Assembly: GCA_947034895.1 (NCBI GenBank)
Contig: OX344765.1
Coordinates: forward strand, 49,419,001-49,483,000
DNA length: 64,000 bases
From: Rhytidiadelphus loreus
Lineage: Eukaryota; Streptophyta; Bryopsida; Hypnales; Hylocomiaceae
Direction of reading: 5' to 3'
A program made the translations under genes and the position numbers. Of this stretch, positions 22,600 to 34,342 are shown piece by piece; position 1 is the first letter of the stretch, and every line of letters starts with the position of its first letter. The notes below the pieces were generated by a model. The model saw only the letters and a list, made by a program, of their open reading frames with translations, made no database searches and was not told the DNA's origin.

Positions 22600-24011
22600 T
22601 CCTGCAACCTACCGTCCGTCCATCCGACGGCCCGTCCGACCCTCTGCCGACCGCACTAAAATGTCTTAAAACATGATTTTTAGACCTCTTTTACGCATAG
22701 TAAAATGTCTTTTTTCAAAAAACTTTGAACTACAAAAACGTTGGAAATGAAGCCAAGTTCCACCTCCAAGAATCCGTTTTAAGTTTCAACCTTCTAGTAG
22801 AAAGTTATAGACCATTTTCTAAGGCTGTTTTTGATAATGGCCAAAAAAACGCCGTCCTCTCCTCCGACTCCCATCCACCCATCTCACCACCCAAAAGACC
22901 CTTCGAGTCTCCAATCCTCCATCTGTCCTTCCCACCCGCCATCCGCTCCTCTGACCCGCCGACCGCTCTTGCGACCCGCTGTCCACCCATCCGACGGCCC
23001 GTCCGACCCTCTGCCGACCGCACTAAAATGTCTTAAAATATGATTTTTAGACCTCTTTTACGCATAGTAAAATGTCTTTTTTCAAAAAACTTTGAACTAC
23101 AAAAACGTTGGAAATGAAGCCAAGTTCCACCTCCAAGAATCCGTTTTAAGTTTCAACCTTCTAGCAGAAAGTTATAGACCATTTTCTAAGGCTGTTTTTG
23201 ATAATGGCCAAAAAAACGTTGTCTTCTACTCCTCTCCTCCGACCCCCCGTTCGCCATCTAACCACTCGTCCGCCTATTGTACCCTCCATCCAGTTGTATT
23301 GTATTAATGAATTTTGAAAAGTACAGATTCGCTTTTCAAGACTTCTATTTAATACTACAAAGTACAAACATCGTATATAGCATTTATGTATACAAAGGAA
23401 GGATAATCCAAGTTAAACTTTCACACATTGAAATATGCACTATAATTGTTATACCCTAAACCCTAAATCTTAAACCCTAAATCCTAGACCCTAGACCCTA
23501 GACCCTAAACCTTGAATTTTACATTAGTGAACAAACACATTGCTTTAATGTGCAAAATATGTTTGACTTCTAATTCCCTTAAAATGTGATTATCATGATG
23601 TACTACATATGGATTTTTGCATAGTTCATAAGCTTATTCATATATGTTGTCAACATGTTCTTGGTATTTTCTACATCAATTATGATGTGCCAATTTACAA
23701 ATATCAAACATACAATTATAATTTGAAGTTTTTTTTCTTTAAGTTTTGTTGTAAAATGCATTAATAGTTTGAAACATCAAAGTATACATAGTACAAGCAA
23801 TTATATTATTTTATAATTGTATTACAAGATGCTACAAAAAATGCTTTAAATATTTTAATGTAATTTAATGTTGTTCAAGATTAAATATTGCATTTATACA
23901 ACAAAAATATTATTGAAGTTGTTTTCCTACACCCTTATACCTATAAATTGTAAATCGTCAACTATATATCTCATATGAAAAATATTAGTGCTTGAATAGT
24001 TTAAAACATAA
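22600..24011 (+). repeat. foldback element 1, left inverted arm
   Basis: Pairs with 25021-26432. Blocks I compared (for example 23277-23600 against 25420-25755) are identical. A few mismatches appear only towards the outer end (22640-22700). It contains two copies of the AACTTTGAAC unit and a telomere-like tract at 23453-23515. Confidence 0.92.
23453..23515 (+). repeat. telomere-like CCCTAAA tract, left arm
   Basis: Runs of CCCTAAA and degenerate forms (CCCTAGA, CTTAAA) over about 60 bp. The mirror copy is at 25518-25580. Plant telomere repeat type, here internal to a transposon. Confidence 0.85.
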
Positions 24012-25020
24012 CCGACCTTTGTCGAACATGAATACATGATGGCCCCTCATATGATCCCTTCAATACTTTTGGGTTCCTTATTTTTACTTAAGAAGATTGA
24101 ATTGATCATTATTTAATTAGACAAGAGATTTTATTGCAATTATATTGTGGAAGATCTAGCATGCTTGGTTAATTATATATATTACTAAAAGTCAAACTAT
24201 ATAGTTTTTTGTCTTTTAATCCAATAGATATTGTATTCTTTAAGGTTTTAAATTACGGAATTTTCTATAAAATCATTTGTAAATGCATTATTTTATAGTG
24301 TTTCTTCAATTCTTTGGTTATAAGTTTGTGGTAGACATTTATATTTCTATTTGTACTTATGTCTTCGGTTTTGTTAATTTATATAGATAGTAGTATTGAA
24401 TTTTTGGGGAAAAGTTAAAAGACTATTTTTTCAGATGATGTCTAATATTTGTAAAGATACTGAGATACTTTTCTAAATTTTTATGGCAAATTCTTGGTAT
24501 GGTGAAATAAAACTCAATAGTTTGTAAACTAGGATTTTGTAGGATTAGGAGTTTATATATTTGTTACATTATCTAATTGTCAAAATTTGAATGTCAAAAA
24601 TATTTAAAAAAATTATTTTTCAAATGTAGTTTAATAAAAAATATTGGCAAACATAATGTTTTTCAAATGAAAGAAATAATAGAGATGAAAAGAAACATTT
24701 TCCATGACATTTCTAGTCTTTACTTTATATAAACAAATAGCCCTTTGAACTTTTTTTTTAGTGTTTATTCTAAGCAATTTAAAAAATAATAGAATCTAGT
24801 GTGATAAAGAACAAAACATATATTAAAATGATTCCAAATTTTTTGAAGATGAGATATAAAACTAAACTAATAATATAAATTATTAAATCACAATTGCACA
24901 TGTCACATTTACAACAAGATGAATTGAAAACATCATTATTGATGTATGAATACATTACAAATATATATTAATGAGGGTCCTCATAGTCATATACAAAAAA
25001 TCATCACATTTGAAGGTTGA
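24012..25020. other. foldback element 1 loop
   Basis: AT-rich spacer between the inverted arms with no open frame. It is homologous to about 32930-33770 of foldback element 2, which shows that it is an old, shared part of the family. Confidence 0.7.
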
Positions 25021-26432
25021 TTATGTTTTAAACTATTCAAGCACTAATATTTTTCATATGAGATATATAGTTGACGATTTACAATTTATAGGTATAAGGG
25101 TGTAGGAAAACAACTTCAATAATATTTTTGTTGTATAAATGCAATATTTAATCTTGAACAACATTAAATTACATTAAAATATTTAAAGCATTTTTTGTAG
25201 CATCTTGTAATACAATTATAAAATAATATAATTGCTTGTACTATGTATACTTTGATGTTTCAAACTATTAATGCATTTTACAACAAAACTTAAAGAAAAA
25301 AAACTTCAAATTATAATTGTATGTTTGATATTTGTAAATTGGCACATCATAATTGATGTAGAAAATACCAAGAACATGTTGACAACATATATGAATAAGC
25401 TTATGAACTATGCAAAAATCCATATGTAGTACATCATGATAATCACATTTTAAGGGAATTAGAAGTCAAACATATTTTGCACATTAAAGCAATGTGTTTG
25501 TTCACTAATGTAAAATTCAAGGTTTAGGGTCTAGGGTCTAGGGTCTAGGATTTAGGGTTTAAGATTTAGGGTTTAGGGTATAACAATTATAGTGCATATT
25601 TCAATGTGTGAAAGTTTAACTTGGATTATCCTTCCTTTGTATACATAAATGCTATATACGATGTTTGTACTTTGTAGTATTAAATAGAAGTCTTGAAAAG
25701 CGAATCTGTACTTTTCAAAATTCATTAATACAATACAACTGGATGGAGGGTACAATAGGCGGACGAGTGGTTAGATGGCGAACGGGGGGTCGGAGGAGAG
25801 GAGTAGAAGACAACGTTTTTTTGGCCATTATCAAAAACAGCCTTAGAAAATGGTCTATAACTTTCTGCTAGAAGGTTGAAACTTAAAACGGATTCTTGGA
25901 GGTGGAACTTGGCTTCATTTCCAACGTTTTTGTAGTTCAAAGTTTTTTGAAAAAAGACATTTTACTATGCGTAAAAGAGGTCTAAAAATCATATTTTAAG
26001 ACATTTTAGTGCGGTCGGCAGAGGGTCGGACGGGCCGTCGGATGGGTGGACAGCGGGTCGCAAGAGCGGTCGGCGGGTCAGAGGAGCGGATGGCGGGTGG
26101 GAAGGACAGATGGAGGATTGGAGACTCGAAGGGTCTTTTGGGTGGTGAGATGGGTGGATGGGAGTCGGAGGAGAGGACGGCGTTTTTTTGGCCATTATCA
26201 AAAACAGCCTTAGAAAATGGTCTATAACTTTCTACTAGAAGGTTGAAACTTAAAACGGATTCTTGGAGGTGGAACTTGGCTTCATTTCCAACGTTTTTGT
26301 AGTTCAAAGTTTTTTGAAAAAAGACATTTTACTATGCATAAAAGAGGTCTAAAAATCATGTTTTATGACATTTTAGTGCGGTCGGCAGAGGGTCGGACGG
26401 GCTGTCCGAAAGGGCAGACGGCGGGTCGGAGG
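25021..26432 (-). repeat. foldback element 1, right inverted arm
   Basis: Reverse complement of 22600-24011. The near identity implies recent duplication, gene conversion between arms, or a young insertion. A transcript through both arms would fold into a long double-stranded RNA. Confidence 0.92.
25518..25580 (-). repeat. telomere-like TTTAGGG tract, right arm
   Basis: GGTTTAGGGTCTAGGGTC and continuing TTTAGGG-type units, the mirror of 23453-23515. Confidence 0.85.
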
Positions 26433-26937
26433 AGCGGACAGCAATTTTTTGGTCATTTTCAAGCACAGCCATAGAAAATGGTTCATATCTTTTTGTTGGA
26501 AGGTTGAAACTTTTAACGGATTGTTGGAGGTGAAACTTGGCTTCATTTTCAACCTCTTTGTAGTTAAAAGTTTTTTGAAGAAAGTCATTTTACTATGCGT
26601 AAAAGAGGTCTGAAAATCATGTTTTATGGCATTTTACTGTGGTCGGGCCGTCCGTGCCCTCCGCTCATCCGCAATGGCCGTCCGCGTCAACCACGCCGTC
26701 CGCCTGTCCGCAATGGCCGTCCGCGCCGACCGCGCCGTCCATTCGTTCGCGATGGTCGTCCGCTTGCATGTACCGACCGCCCGTCCGCACTGTCTGAACG
26801 TCCAACAGGTGCCGTCCGATGGTCGCCGTCCACATCGTCCGCGCGTCCGGAAAATCTGGACATCCGGACGTCCGGACGTCCGAAAAATGGACGTGATTTT
26901 GCCCTGGACATTGCAATTCGTCAACCCTGTTTGTGGT

Positions 26938-28259
26938 GGGCCTTGAGTTCCATTGAATAGCGGGCGTAATTGGAGATTTGTTTGTTGATGGGCATGAAGA
27001 AGCAACTGAATCATCGATCTTATTGGAATAAGGAATTCCCGTTCCTTTATTGCGACACTATAGCAAGCACAATGTCCAGAGCTCGCTTTGAGGACCTCAC
27101 AAGGTGCTTGCATGTGTGCGACGATAGTGCACTACAGAAGGAGGAGTTGACAGCCGATGCCTTGAAATTGGCTAAGCTTGGCTGGCTAATAGCGGAGATG
27201 AAGGAGAAGTGTAGAATTAACTGGAACTTGCACCAAGAAATCACAGTTGATGAGTCTATGATCGGGTACAAGGGTAAATACTGTCCAATTCGGTAGTATG
27301 TTCCAAAGAAACCCACGAAGTGGGGAATTAAAATTTGGTGCTTGGCTGATGCAAAAAAAAAATATGTTTATGACTTCGATGTGTATATGGGCTCTTTGCA
27401 ACGAGCTCCTGCGAACGGAAGCGACAGTCGGGGCGCAAAATTAGGGTACGAGGTAGTAATGCTATTATGTCGTGGCCTGCATGGGAGGGGTCACGTAGTG
27501 GTGACGGATTGCTTCTTCACCTCAGTTAAACTCACGGTGGACTTGGCTGCGTTGGGAACATATGCAACGGGGATAGTCATGAGCAACTGACTGGGACTTC
27601 CGAAGTCTTTGGCTCAGAAGCACCTCTTCGCTGCAGCTTCGCAAGGAACATTGGCATGGCGTATGCATACCAGCCGGAAGATCAACTGCATCCTATGGGT
27701 GGATCGCAAGGCCGTATTGCTCCTTTCTTCATTTTACACGCCATTGCCACGTCTTGGTGAGGATTGGCCCACAGTTTCGAGGCGGGTGCGCGGTGTAGAG
27801 GAAAACATAGTGACATCTCCAGTGCACAAAGGCTACACCAAGTATATGCGTGGCGTGGATGTTGCAGATCAAATGCGAGGTGCCTACTCATGCCAAAGTC
27901 AGAGTCAAAAATGGTGACATCGTCTTTTTTTCTTTCTATTGGATACTGCGGTGGTCAATGCATACATACTGTACGACTCCATCAGTGAGCGCCTAGTGCA
28001 AAAACAAATTCCGCACGTTGATTTCCAGCTCCTCTTGGTGGAGTCGTTGTGCAAGCCTTGGAAGCTGCATCGCGGTTGTGTCTCTCGATTTTGGTTGGCA
28101 ACACCTGCTGTTCACTCTTTGCTGCGAATGAACAAGAGGAGGAAGTGCTGTTTTTGTTTTTCGAAAAGCAGAACGAACCTTAGCTGCGTTCAATGTGGTG
28201 GAATATATCTACACATGGGTGACTGCTTCACACGCAGTCATTACTCTTTACGTAGGTGA
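26938..28259 (+). pseudogene. piggyBac transposase, catalytic and C-terminal part
   Basis: A single frame continues from the N-terminal half after the hAT element. It is broken by TAG 26958, TAA 26967, TAG 27294, TGA 27588 and TGA 27915; no frameshift is needed. The three catalytic aspartates are present in their family contexts: TVDESMIGYKGKY (about 27246), VVTDCFFTS (about 27500) and GVDVADQMRGAY (about 27855). The end (28140-28250) is the cysteine-rich finger (KCCFCFSKS, LSCVQCGG, DCF) that in piggyBac transposases recognises the element ends. Every stop lies where a Gln, Arg or Trp codon would be restored by reversing one transition. It is inactive as it stands. Confidence 0.88.
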
Positions 28260-30185
28260 CGGACAGTACAAGTTGTCGTTCATGTCGGGCGTGCTCATGG
28301 CGACAATGCCGACTGCGACTGAAGATGCATGCCAATTGTGAAGCGAGTTCTTACTAACAACACGATGTGTTTCTACGAATGGAACCATTCGCCTTCCATA
28401 CAACGGTTTTGTAACCGCTTCTTCCTTCTTCCTCAAGTAGTTGTTTGCCGTTACAATGAAGATGATGAACCTCTGTATTGAACAATGTTAGATGTACACC
28501 CAGCGTTCAAGGAATTACCGTGCAAGTGTTGCTGCATTGCTCTGGAGGGATAGCTGCTCTGAGCCGACTGTTCTATTGAAGTCCAGTACTACGAGATACT
28601 AGAAGTGATTGTCAACAACATACCGAGTTTGGCGATGCAAAATCAGCAATGTTGTTGTTGAAGTTCGTGTAGAAGTCCAGCGGTACAGCTACAGTGAATG
28701 CATCGACGAACAACAAGTCTTGAGCGTGACTGACCTTCTCTGAAACTGTAGTGGAATACATGTATAGCCCGACTGCATGATCCTCACGATTTTGTCGTTA
28801 TGAGATACCGCATGTAAGTCGAAATTCACAACAGTAGTGTGACAAGAACGTGAATGTTTGAGGTGACGGTGCTGGCTAGCAGATGAAGGAGATCTGAGGA
28901 GCGCGGCAGTATTTTGTTGTAGTATTGGCGGACTCGACCGTTCTCTCAGCCATGTCAATGTGCAGGTTCTTTCAACTCATGTGTTGAAGCCACCCGTCGT
29001 TCCTTTTTCGTGTGCATGTGCTTCTGGTATCGATCAGGTGGTCTCTGCGCTTCGACTGTCGACGTCCGTGCTAGACAGACCATGTGCACGCTGTATTGAA
29101 CGGGAGATGGAAACGAGGTGGGAGTCACGACTGTTACTGTTGTACGCAACTGGCCATAAGAAGGCATGATGTTTGTATTTTGAACACCATTTTGGCATAC
29201 AAGGCTAAGTACTAAGCGATAGCGGGGGGAAGACATAATTCCATAATGTACATAGCATCAGGACATACGGGAGTCAAGACAGCAATGTAGAAGATGTTGC
29301 CAAGAATAGAGTATCACATACAAATGACAGCATGATTTCTACATTTTGTTGTTCATGTGAATACCTTTAGGTGCAGGCATCACCAAGACTATGCCTTCAG
29401 TTGTTGCTGAAATTTTTGAAATTATACGAATGTGCATTACTGTTCTTATAAATAGCTTCTCCAAGACCTCAGCATCATACGTTTCTCAGTGAATTTTGTT
29501 CACTAGATCAATGCCAGCAGACATCATGTCCGGTACTACGCATGAGAAGAAACGGTCCATCGCTGCAGATGGCCTTCTCCACTGCTCGCCAAGGAATTGT
29601 ATGACACAATTGATGACGATAGCTAGCATTACAATATTAGCATTGTGCACATATTGTATTATTTCTGTGGATAACACATTTATTAGTTGGCACCGTGTAC
29701 ATGCAAGTCAATTGTTAAAATAGTAGGCCTCGGGCAAGCTTGCGGTCTGGTCACCTCCATCAAGAATTCATGGTTCTTTTTATTTTAGAAGAGCTCACTG
29801 CATTGCAAGGTTCTCAAATCTGCATGTCTATGAGTTATTTGTACTCGCTGTGCATAGATTTTGTCTGCATCTCATACTTAGTTGACAGGAATTTTTCTTG
29901 CATTTTTTGAAGCATTATCAACACCTATAGGAATGCATATTCACAGAACAAGCAACTTGCCCAACGAGGTGAACGCTGAGCATTTCACAGTCAAACCTTA
30001 TGATCTGCACATCCATCACACATTTCAGAAATTTCAATTGTTCTTCGAAACGCATGCGCGGTGAAGCAGTAGATCCTATGGTCACTTCAGACATCGACAA
30101 CAACAGCTTCGAAGTACTGTGATCCAAAATCTCTGCTATTCTTCAACCACTCTGCACTTCTCCAATGCATTCTGACGCTCCAGGG
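28260..30185. other. piggyBac 3' non-coding region
   Basis: About 1.9 kb between the transposase stop and the right terminal repeat, unusually long for a piggyBac element. Short frames on both strands (for example minus 28958-28689 and 29236-28955) show no motif. Confidence 0.5.
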
Positions 30186-30262
30186 TTAAACTCTCTTAAT
30201 CTTACTACAGTTTTTCTTACAACTCATATAGACGTGTCATAGACAGCGTCTAGAATCTTACA
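30186..30262 (+). repeat. copia 5' LTR, second part
   Basis: Begins with the duplicated TTAA and continues ACTCTCTTAATC to the LTR end TCTTACA. It differs from the 3' LTR at three positions, all transitions. Confidence 0.95.
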
Positions 30263-30274
30263 TGGTATCAGAGC
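30263..30274 (+). promoter_or_regulatory. copia primer-binding site
   Basis: TGGTATCAGAGC directly follows the LTR and is complementary to the 3' end of initiator methionine tRNA, the usual primer of plant copia elements. Confidence 0.95.
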
Positions 30275-30412
30275 AAGGGATTGGCCAAAGTAGTCTCAGA
30301 CACTTGCGCCACAACTAGAACACTAAGAGTTCACTTATGATTAGTACTTACGCGATCCTCAGTCTCAACTCTTAGTCGACAGAGTCACTACAGATTAGAC
30401 ATACGCCACGCA

Positions 30413-31390
30413 ATGGAGTCTCACATCAGAGACATACTTGAGTCAATGAAACTTGCTAGACCAGCCAACTATCTCATATGGAGTTACAAAGTCAAGTTGA
30501 TGCTCATATAGGAAGGCCTTTGGAAATACGTTGTACCTGCAGGCACTGATCGATCCACTGCCGATACTAGTAGTTTGCCAGGCGCCACCACTAGCTCATC
30601 GAGCGATGTCACCAGCACACCAGAGGAAACGATCATCGGAACAGGAGCGAGAGCACCATCAACGACGCCAACAGCTCCTGCGCCGCCACCTCCAATTGCA
30701 GTCAACAACGCACGCGATGAAGAACTGCGATTTCAAGTAGGACGACTCATCATCTCTATGGTAAGAGACTCCATAATTCTCAGTGTCGTTCACCTAGTTG
30801 ATCTCGAAGCTATCTGGGAACGACTGAGGAGTATGTGCAATGTTCGGAGTTCCTCTCGTCGTCTAGCGTTGAAGGAACAATTTTATTCTCTCAGACTCCT
30901 AGAAGGCAAGCCAATCGGGGACCACCTTCAACACGTGAACCTTCTTGTTACTCAACTAGCGAATCTAGGTATCACAACCCCAGACGAAGACCTTGTTGAT
31001 CTCACTCTTAACAGTCTGCCCAAGAGTTGGTCACCTTTGAAGCAAGTGCAGAAGGGTCGAGATCGATCTCCCTCGTTTCCAGAACTGGAAGGGCTACTCT
31101 TACAGGAAGAAATGAGCTGCACCTTGGATAAACAACGCGACGATGAAGAGTCCTTGAATTTGCTATGTCACCATCGCGCTCCATCTCGAGGACCAGCACA
31201 GCGTGGCCGATCCAACAGGGGGCGTGGGTTTCCATCCTTCGATCGCAGCATAGTGACTCACTACCAACGCACCGCCACCAACCCCACCCCACCAACTATC
31301 TATTGCCACCAATGTGGCAAGCCAAGACATATGGCTCGTGACTGTACCCGCATCAATCTCGAAGAGCGTATCAAGGCGATGCAACTCTAG
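30413..31390 (+). pseudogene. copia gag
   Basis: The ATG at 30413 opens a copia-type capsid frame: DLEAIWERL, ALKEQFYSLRL and GDHLQHVNLLVTQLANLG correspond to the UBN2/gag helices. A zinc knuckle CX2CX4HX4C (CHQCGKPRHMARDC) lies at about 31300-31345. The frame is stopped by TAG at 30509 (codon 33), TAG at 31388 and TAA at 31394. The same frame continues into protease, so gag and pol were one polyprotein. Confidence 0.88.
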
Positions 31391-31399
31391 CTATAACAT

Positions 31400-31882
31400 T
31401 TGCCACAACAACGCATTCAACAAATCAACCTAGCCGAGGTCGACGAGAGCGCTTGCGACGACGACTATGTTGGGAATCCGGCTGGTGACCTCACTGCGAA
31501 TCAAGAATCCAATACCACAATGACACACGAGCAAGCCTGTTTCGACGCATTTCCAGAAGAAATCGAACAAGAGGAATATATACATGCCTGCATTATCTCC
31601 GCAGTCACCGAAGACAAATGGTTTCTGGACTTCGGCGCTTCATCTCACGTCACTGGTAACTCTAGTCTTCTCAATCACATAGTTCCTTCTCCTGTCCCTT
31701 ACATCCGAGCTGCAGGGGGACAGATAATGCTTGTGGTTGGACATGGCACTATAACTCACACCGATTCCTCTGGTGCAGTAAAGGAAATTTTTAACGTCTT
31801 ATATGTCCTAGGTGTTAGCACCAATTTATTCTCTGTGGGAAAACTAACAGACGTAGGGTACAAAGTATTGTTTGAATCCACA
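31400..31882 (+). pseudogene. copia protease and start of integrase region (interrupted)
   Basis: In frame with gag. The aspartic protease motif reads WFLDFGASSHVTG, where the family has DSGAS; the serine is replaced by phenylalanine. It continues through GHGTI and VLYVLGVSTNLFSVGKL, the usual link to integrase, then stops at the hAT-like insertion at 31891. The eight bases 31883-31890 are the target duplication. Confidence 0.88.
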
Positions 31883-34309
31883 ACTTGTACCAGGGTTGAC
31901 GAATTGCAACGTCCAGCCCAAAATCGCGTCCAAAATCCGGACGTCCAGACGTGAGGACATCTGGACTCAGCGGACTCCAGCGTCCGCATTGAACGACGGC
32001 ATCGAAAAATTATACCGCGCCCCGGTACAGGGATTTTAGACGGCCCGTCGGAAAACAGCGTCCGAATTCGGACGGCCCGTCCGAAAGTGGCGTCCGAATT
32101 CGAACGGCCTGTAGGAAAGCAGCGTCCAAATTCGGACGGTCCGTTGGAAAGCAGCGTCGGAATTCAAACAGTGCGTCCGAAAGCAGACTCCGAATTCGAA
32201 CGCCTAGATTTTTTTCACATTTCCTAATCCCCCCTCAGAAACTTGTCGATAACTTCTTGGTGGAAGGTCCAAACTTGAAACGAATTGTTAGAGATAAAAC
32301 CTTGCTTGATTTCCAAACTTTTTCTAGTTCAAAGCTTTTCAAAAAAATGTATTCTACTATGCGGAAATGAGGTTTGAACATTGACTTTTCTTACATTTTA
32401 TTTCGGATGGCTAGTTTGAATTTGGAAGGAGGGAAGGCTAGTTGCCTGGATCCACTTGGATTCTTCTGACGTCAAACTTCCGACGGCCACTTCCGACGGC
32501 CCATTTCGGACGGCCACTTCGGACACCTAATTTTTTTTCAAATTTCCTAACACCCCCTCAGAAACTTGTCCATAACTTTTTGGTGGAAGGTCCAAACTTG
32601 AAACGGATTGCTGGAGATAAAACCTTGCTTGATTTCCAAACTTTTTCTAGTTCAAAGGTTTTCCAAAAAAGGTATTCTACTATGTGGAAATCATGACTTT
32701 TAGGTGGAAGGTCCAAACTTCAATTGGAGTTTTGGAACCTTGCTTGATTTCCTTGCTTTTTCTTGAAACCTTGCTTGATTTCCAAACTTTTTCTAGTTCA
32801 AAGTAATTTAGAAAAGGTATTCTACTATGCTGAAATGAAGTCTAAACATCTACTTTTCTTACATTATATTTCGGACGATTTGTCTGAATTCGGAAGGTTG
32901 GTCCCATTTAGAGTTTTTTTTCTTCTTTCAATTCAATCGATATTGTAATCTCTAAGGTTTAGATTACGTAATTTGCTATAAAATCATTTGTACATGCATT
33001 ATTTCTTATTGTTACTACAATTTTGTGGCTATAAGTTTGTAGCATACATTAATAATTCTATTTAAACTAATTTTGGGGGACTTGTTAATTGATATTGATA
33101 GTAGTATTGAAATTTGTTTGGGAAGTTTTAGAAAAAATTATTTTTGGAGATGAAACCTACTTGTAATCATTAATCCCTCAAGTACAAAGCGGACACAATG
33201 AGTCCTCTTCAAATTTTCAATGGAAAATTCTCGATAGGGTGAAACAAATCTCAATATTTTACAAACTAGGATCTATAGAATTGAATTTTTACATACTTGT
33301 TGCATTATTTGATTTTGAAAATTTGAATGTGAGAAATATTTACAAAAATTATTTAGAAAATGTGGTCTACTAGAAAAAAGGAGCACATACAAATATACAA
33401 TGTTTTTCCAATGAAAGAAATAGTAGAAATAGAAAAAGAAAAATTCTTAAACAATCCTAGTCTTTACTTTATACAAATAAATTGTGTTTGAAGAATTTCT
33501 TTTTAATTTGTATTTTTAGCAATTTTAAAAATAATAGGTTCAACCTAATGTGATGAAGAACACAAAATATATAAAAATGAATCCAAATATTTTAAAGATG
33601 TCCCAAACAATATACAAATAATACAAGTTATTAAATCACAATTGCAATATTGCATGTTTCACATTTACAAAAAGATGAATTGAAAATATCATTTTTGATG
33701 TAGAAATACGTTACAAACATACATAAATAAGGTCCATAAGACCATAATTGTGATACATGAGGGGTCATCATATTTGAAAGTCAATCATATTTTTCACTAC
33801 ATAAGCACCAATATTTTTTGTATGGGATATTTTGTTGACAATTTACATTTTAAGATGTAAATATAAGTATAAGGGTGTAAGAAAATATCAAAATAACTTC
33901 AATTACAATTTTTTGGTATAAATGCAATATTTAATCTTGAACTAAATTAGATTACATTAAATTACATTAAATTGCTTAAAGCATTTTTTGTAACATCCTC
34001 TAATACAATAACAAAATAATACAATTGCTTGTATTATGTATATTTTGTTGTTTCAAACTATTAATGCATTTTACAACAAAACTTAAAGAACACTTCAAGT
34101 TAGAATTGTATGTTCCACATTTATAAAGTGGCACATCATAATTGATGTAGAAAAACTAAAAATACATTGAAAACATATATAAATTAATCTATGAGGTCTA
34201 TACAAGAACATATGTTGTACATCATGATAATCACATCTTAAAAAAATAAAGAAATACAAAATATTCCACACATTACACCAATGTTTTTGGTAACTAATGT
34301 AAAATTGAA

Positions 34310-34342
34310 AGTTTAGGGTTTAGAGTTTAGGGTTTAGAATGC
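34310..34342. repeat. telomere-like TTTAGGG tract in foldback element 2
   Basis: GTTTAGGGTTTAGAGTTTAG and continuing units, at the position equivalent to 25518-25580 in element 1. Only one tract is present because the left inner arm is absent here. Confidence 0.8.

Larger units (their letters stand above)
21231..26929. mobile_element. hAT-like giant foldback element 1 (5,699 bp)
   Basis: Inserted in the piggyBac transposase. The 8-bp target duplication TTTGTGGT is perfect (21223-21230 and 26930-26937), and the terminal inverted repeat is CAGGGTTGAC. An 8-bp duplication with CAGGG ends is the hAT superfamily signature. It has no transposase. The ends are GC-rich with dense CGGACGG motifs. Inside are repeated units of about 200 bp containing AACTTTGAACTACAAAAACG (four in the left arm, three in the right). 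Near-perfect inverted arms of about 1.4 kb (22600-24011 and 25021-26432) flank a 1-kb AT-rich loop. The transposase frame is in phase across the insertion when the element is ignored. It is homologous to the element at 31891-37415. Confidence 0.93.
16981..30185 (+). mobile_element. piggyBac DNA transposon, 13.2 kb including nested elements
   Basis: Inserted in the copia 5' LTR: TTAA at 16977-16980 and 30186-30189 is the target duplication, and the LTR sequence continues exactly after it. The terminal inverted repeat CCCTGGAGCG is perfect over 10 bp (left CCCTGGAGCGCGCC; right reads inward CCCTGGAGCGTCAG). The plus-strand transposase frame at 19.2-28.26 kb has the piggyBac N-terminal domain, all three catalytic aspartates and the C-terminal cysteine-rich finger. 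A 590-bp MITE and a 5.7-kb hAT-like element are nested inside. Without them it is about 6.9 kb. It is inactive because of several stop codons and the hAT insertion. Confidence 0.93.

Noticed and set aside
23453..25580. Possible true telomere or chromosome fusion point
   Set aside because: The TTTAGGG tracts are short, degenerate and mirror-imaged inside a transposon with clear ends, so they are not a chromosome end or fusion scar.
22725..26307. Pairs of identical peptides on opposite strands
   Set aside because: They result from the inverted arms of foldback element 1 and are not duplicated genes.
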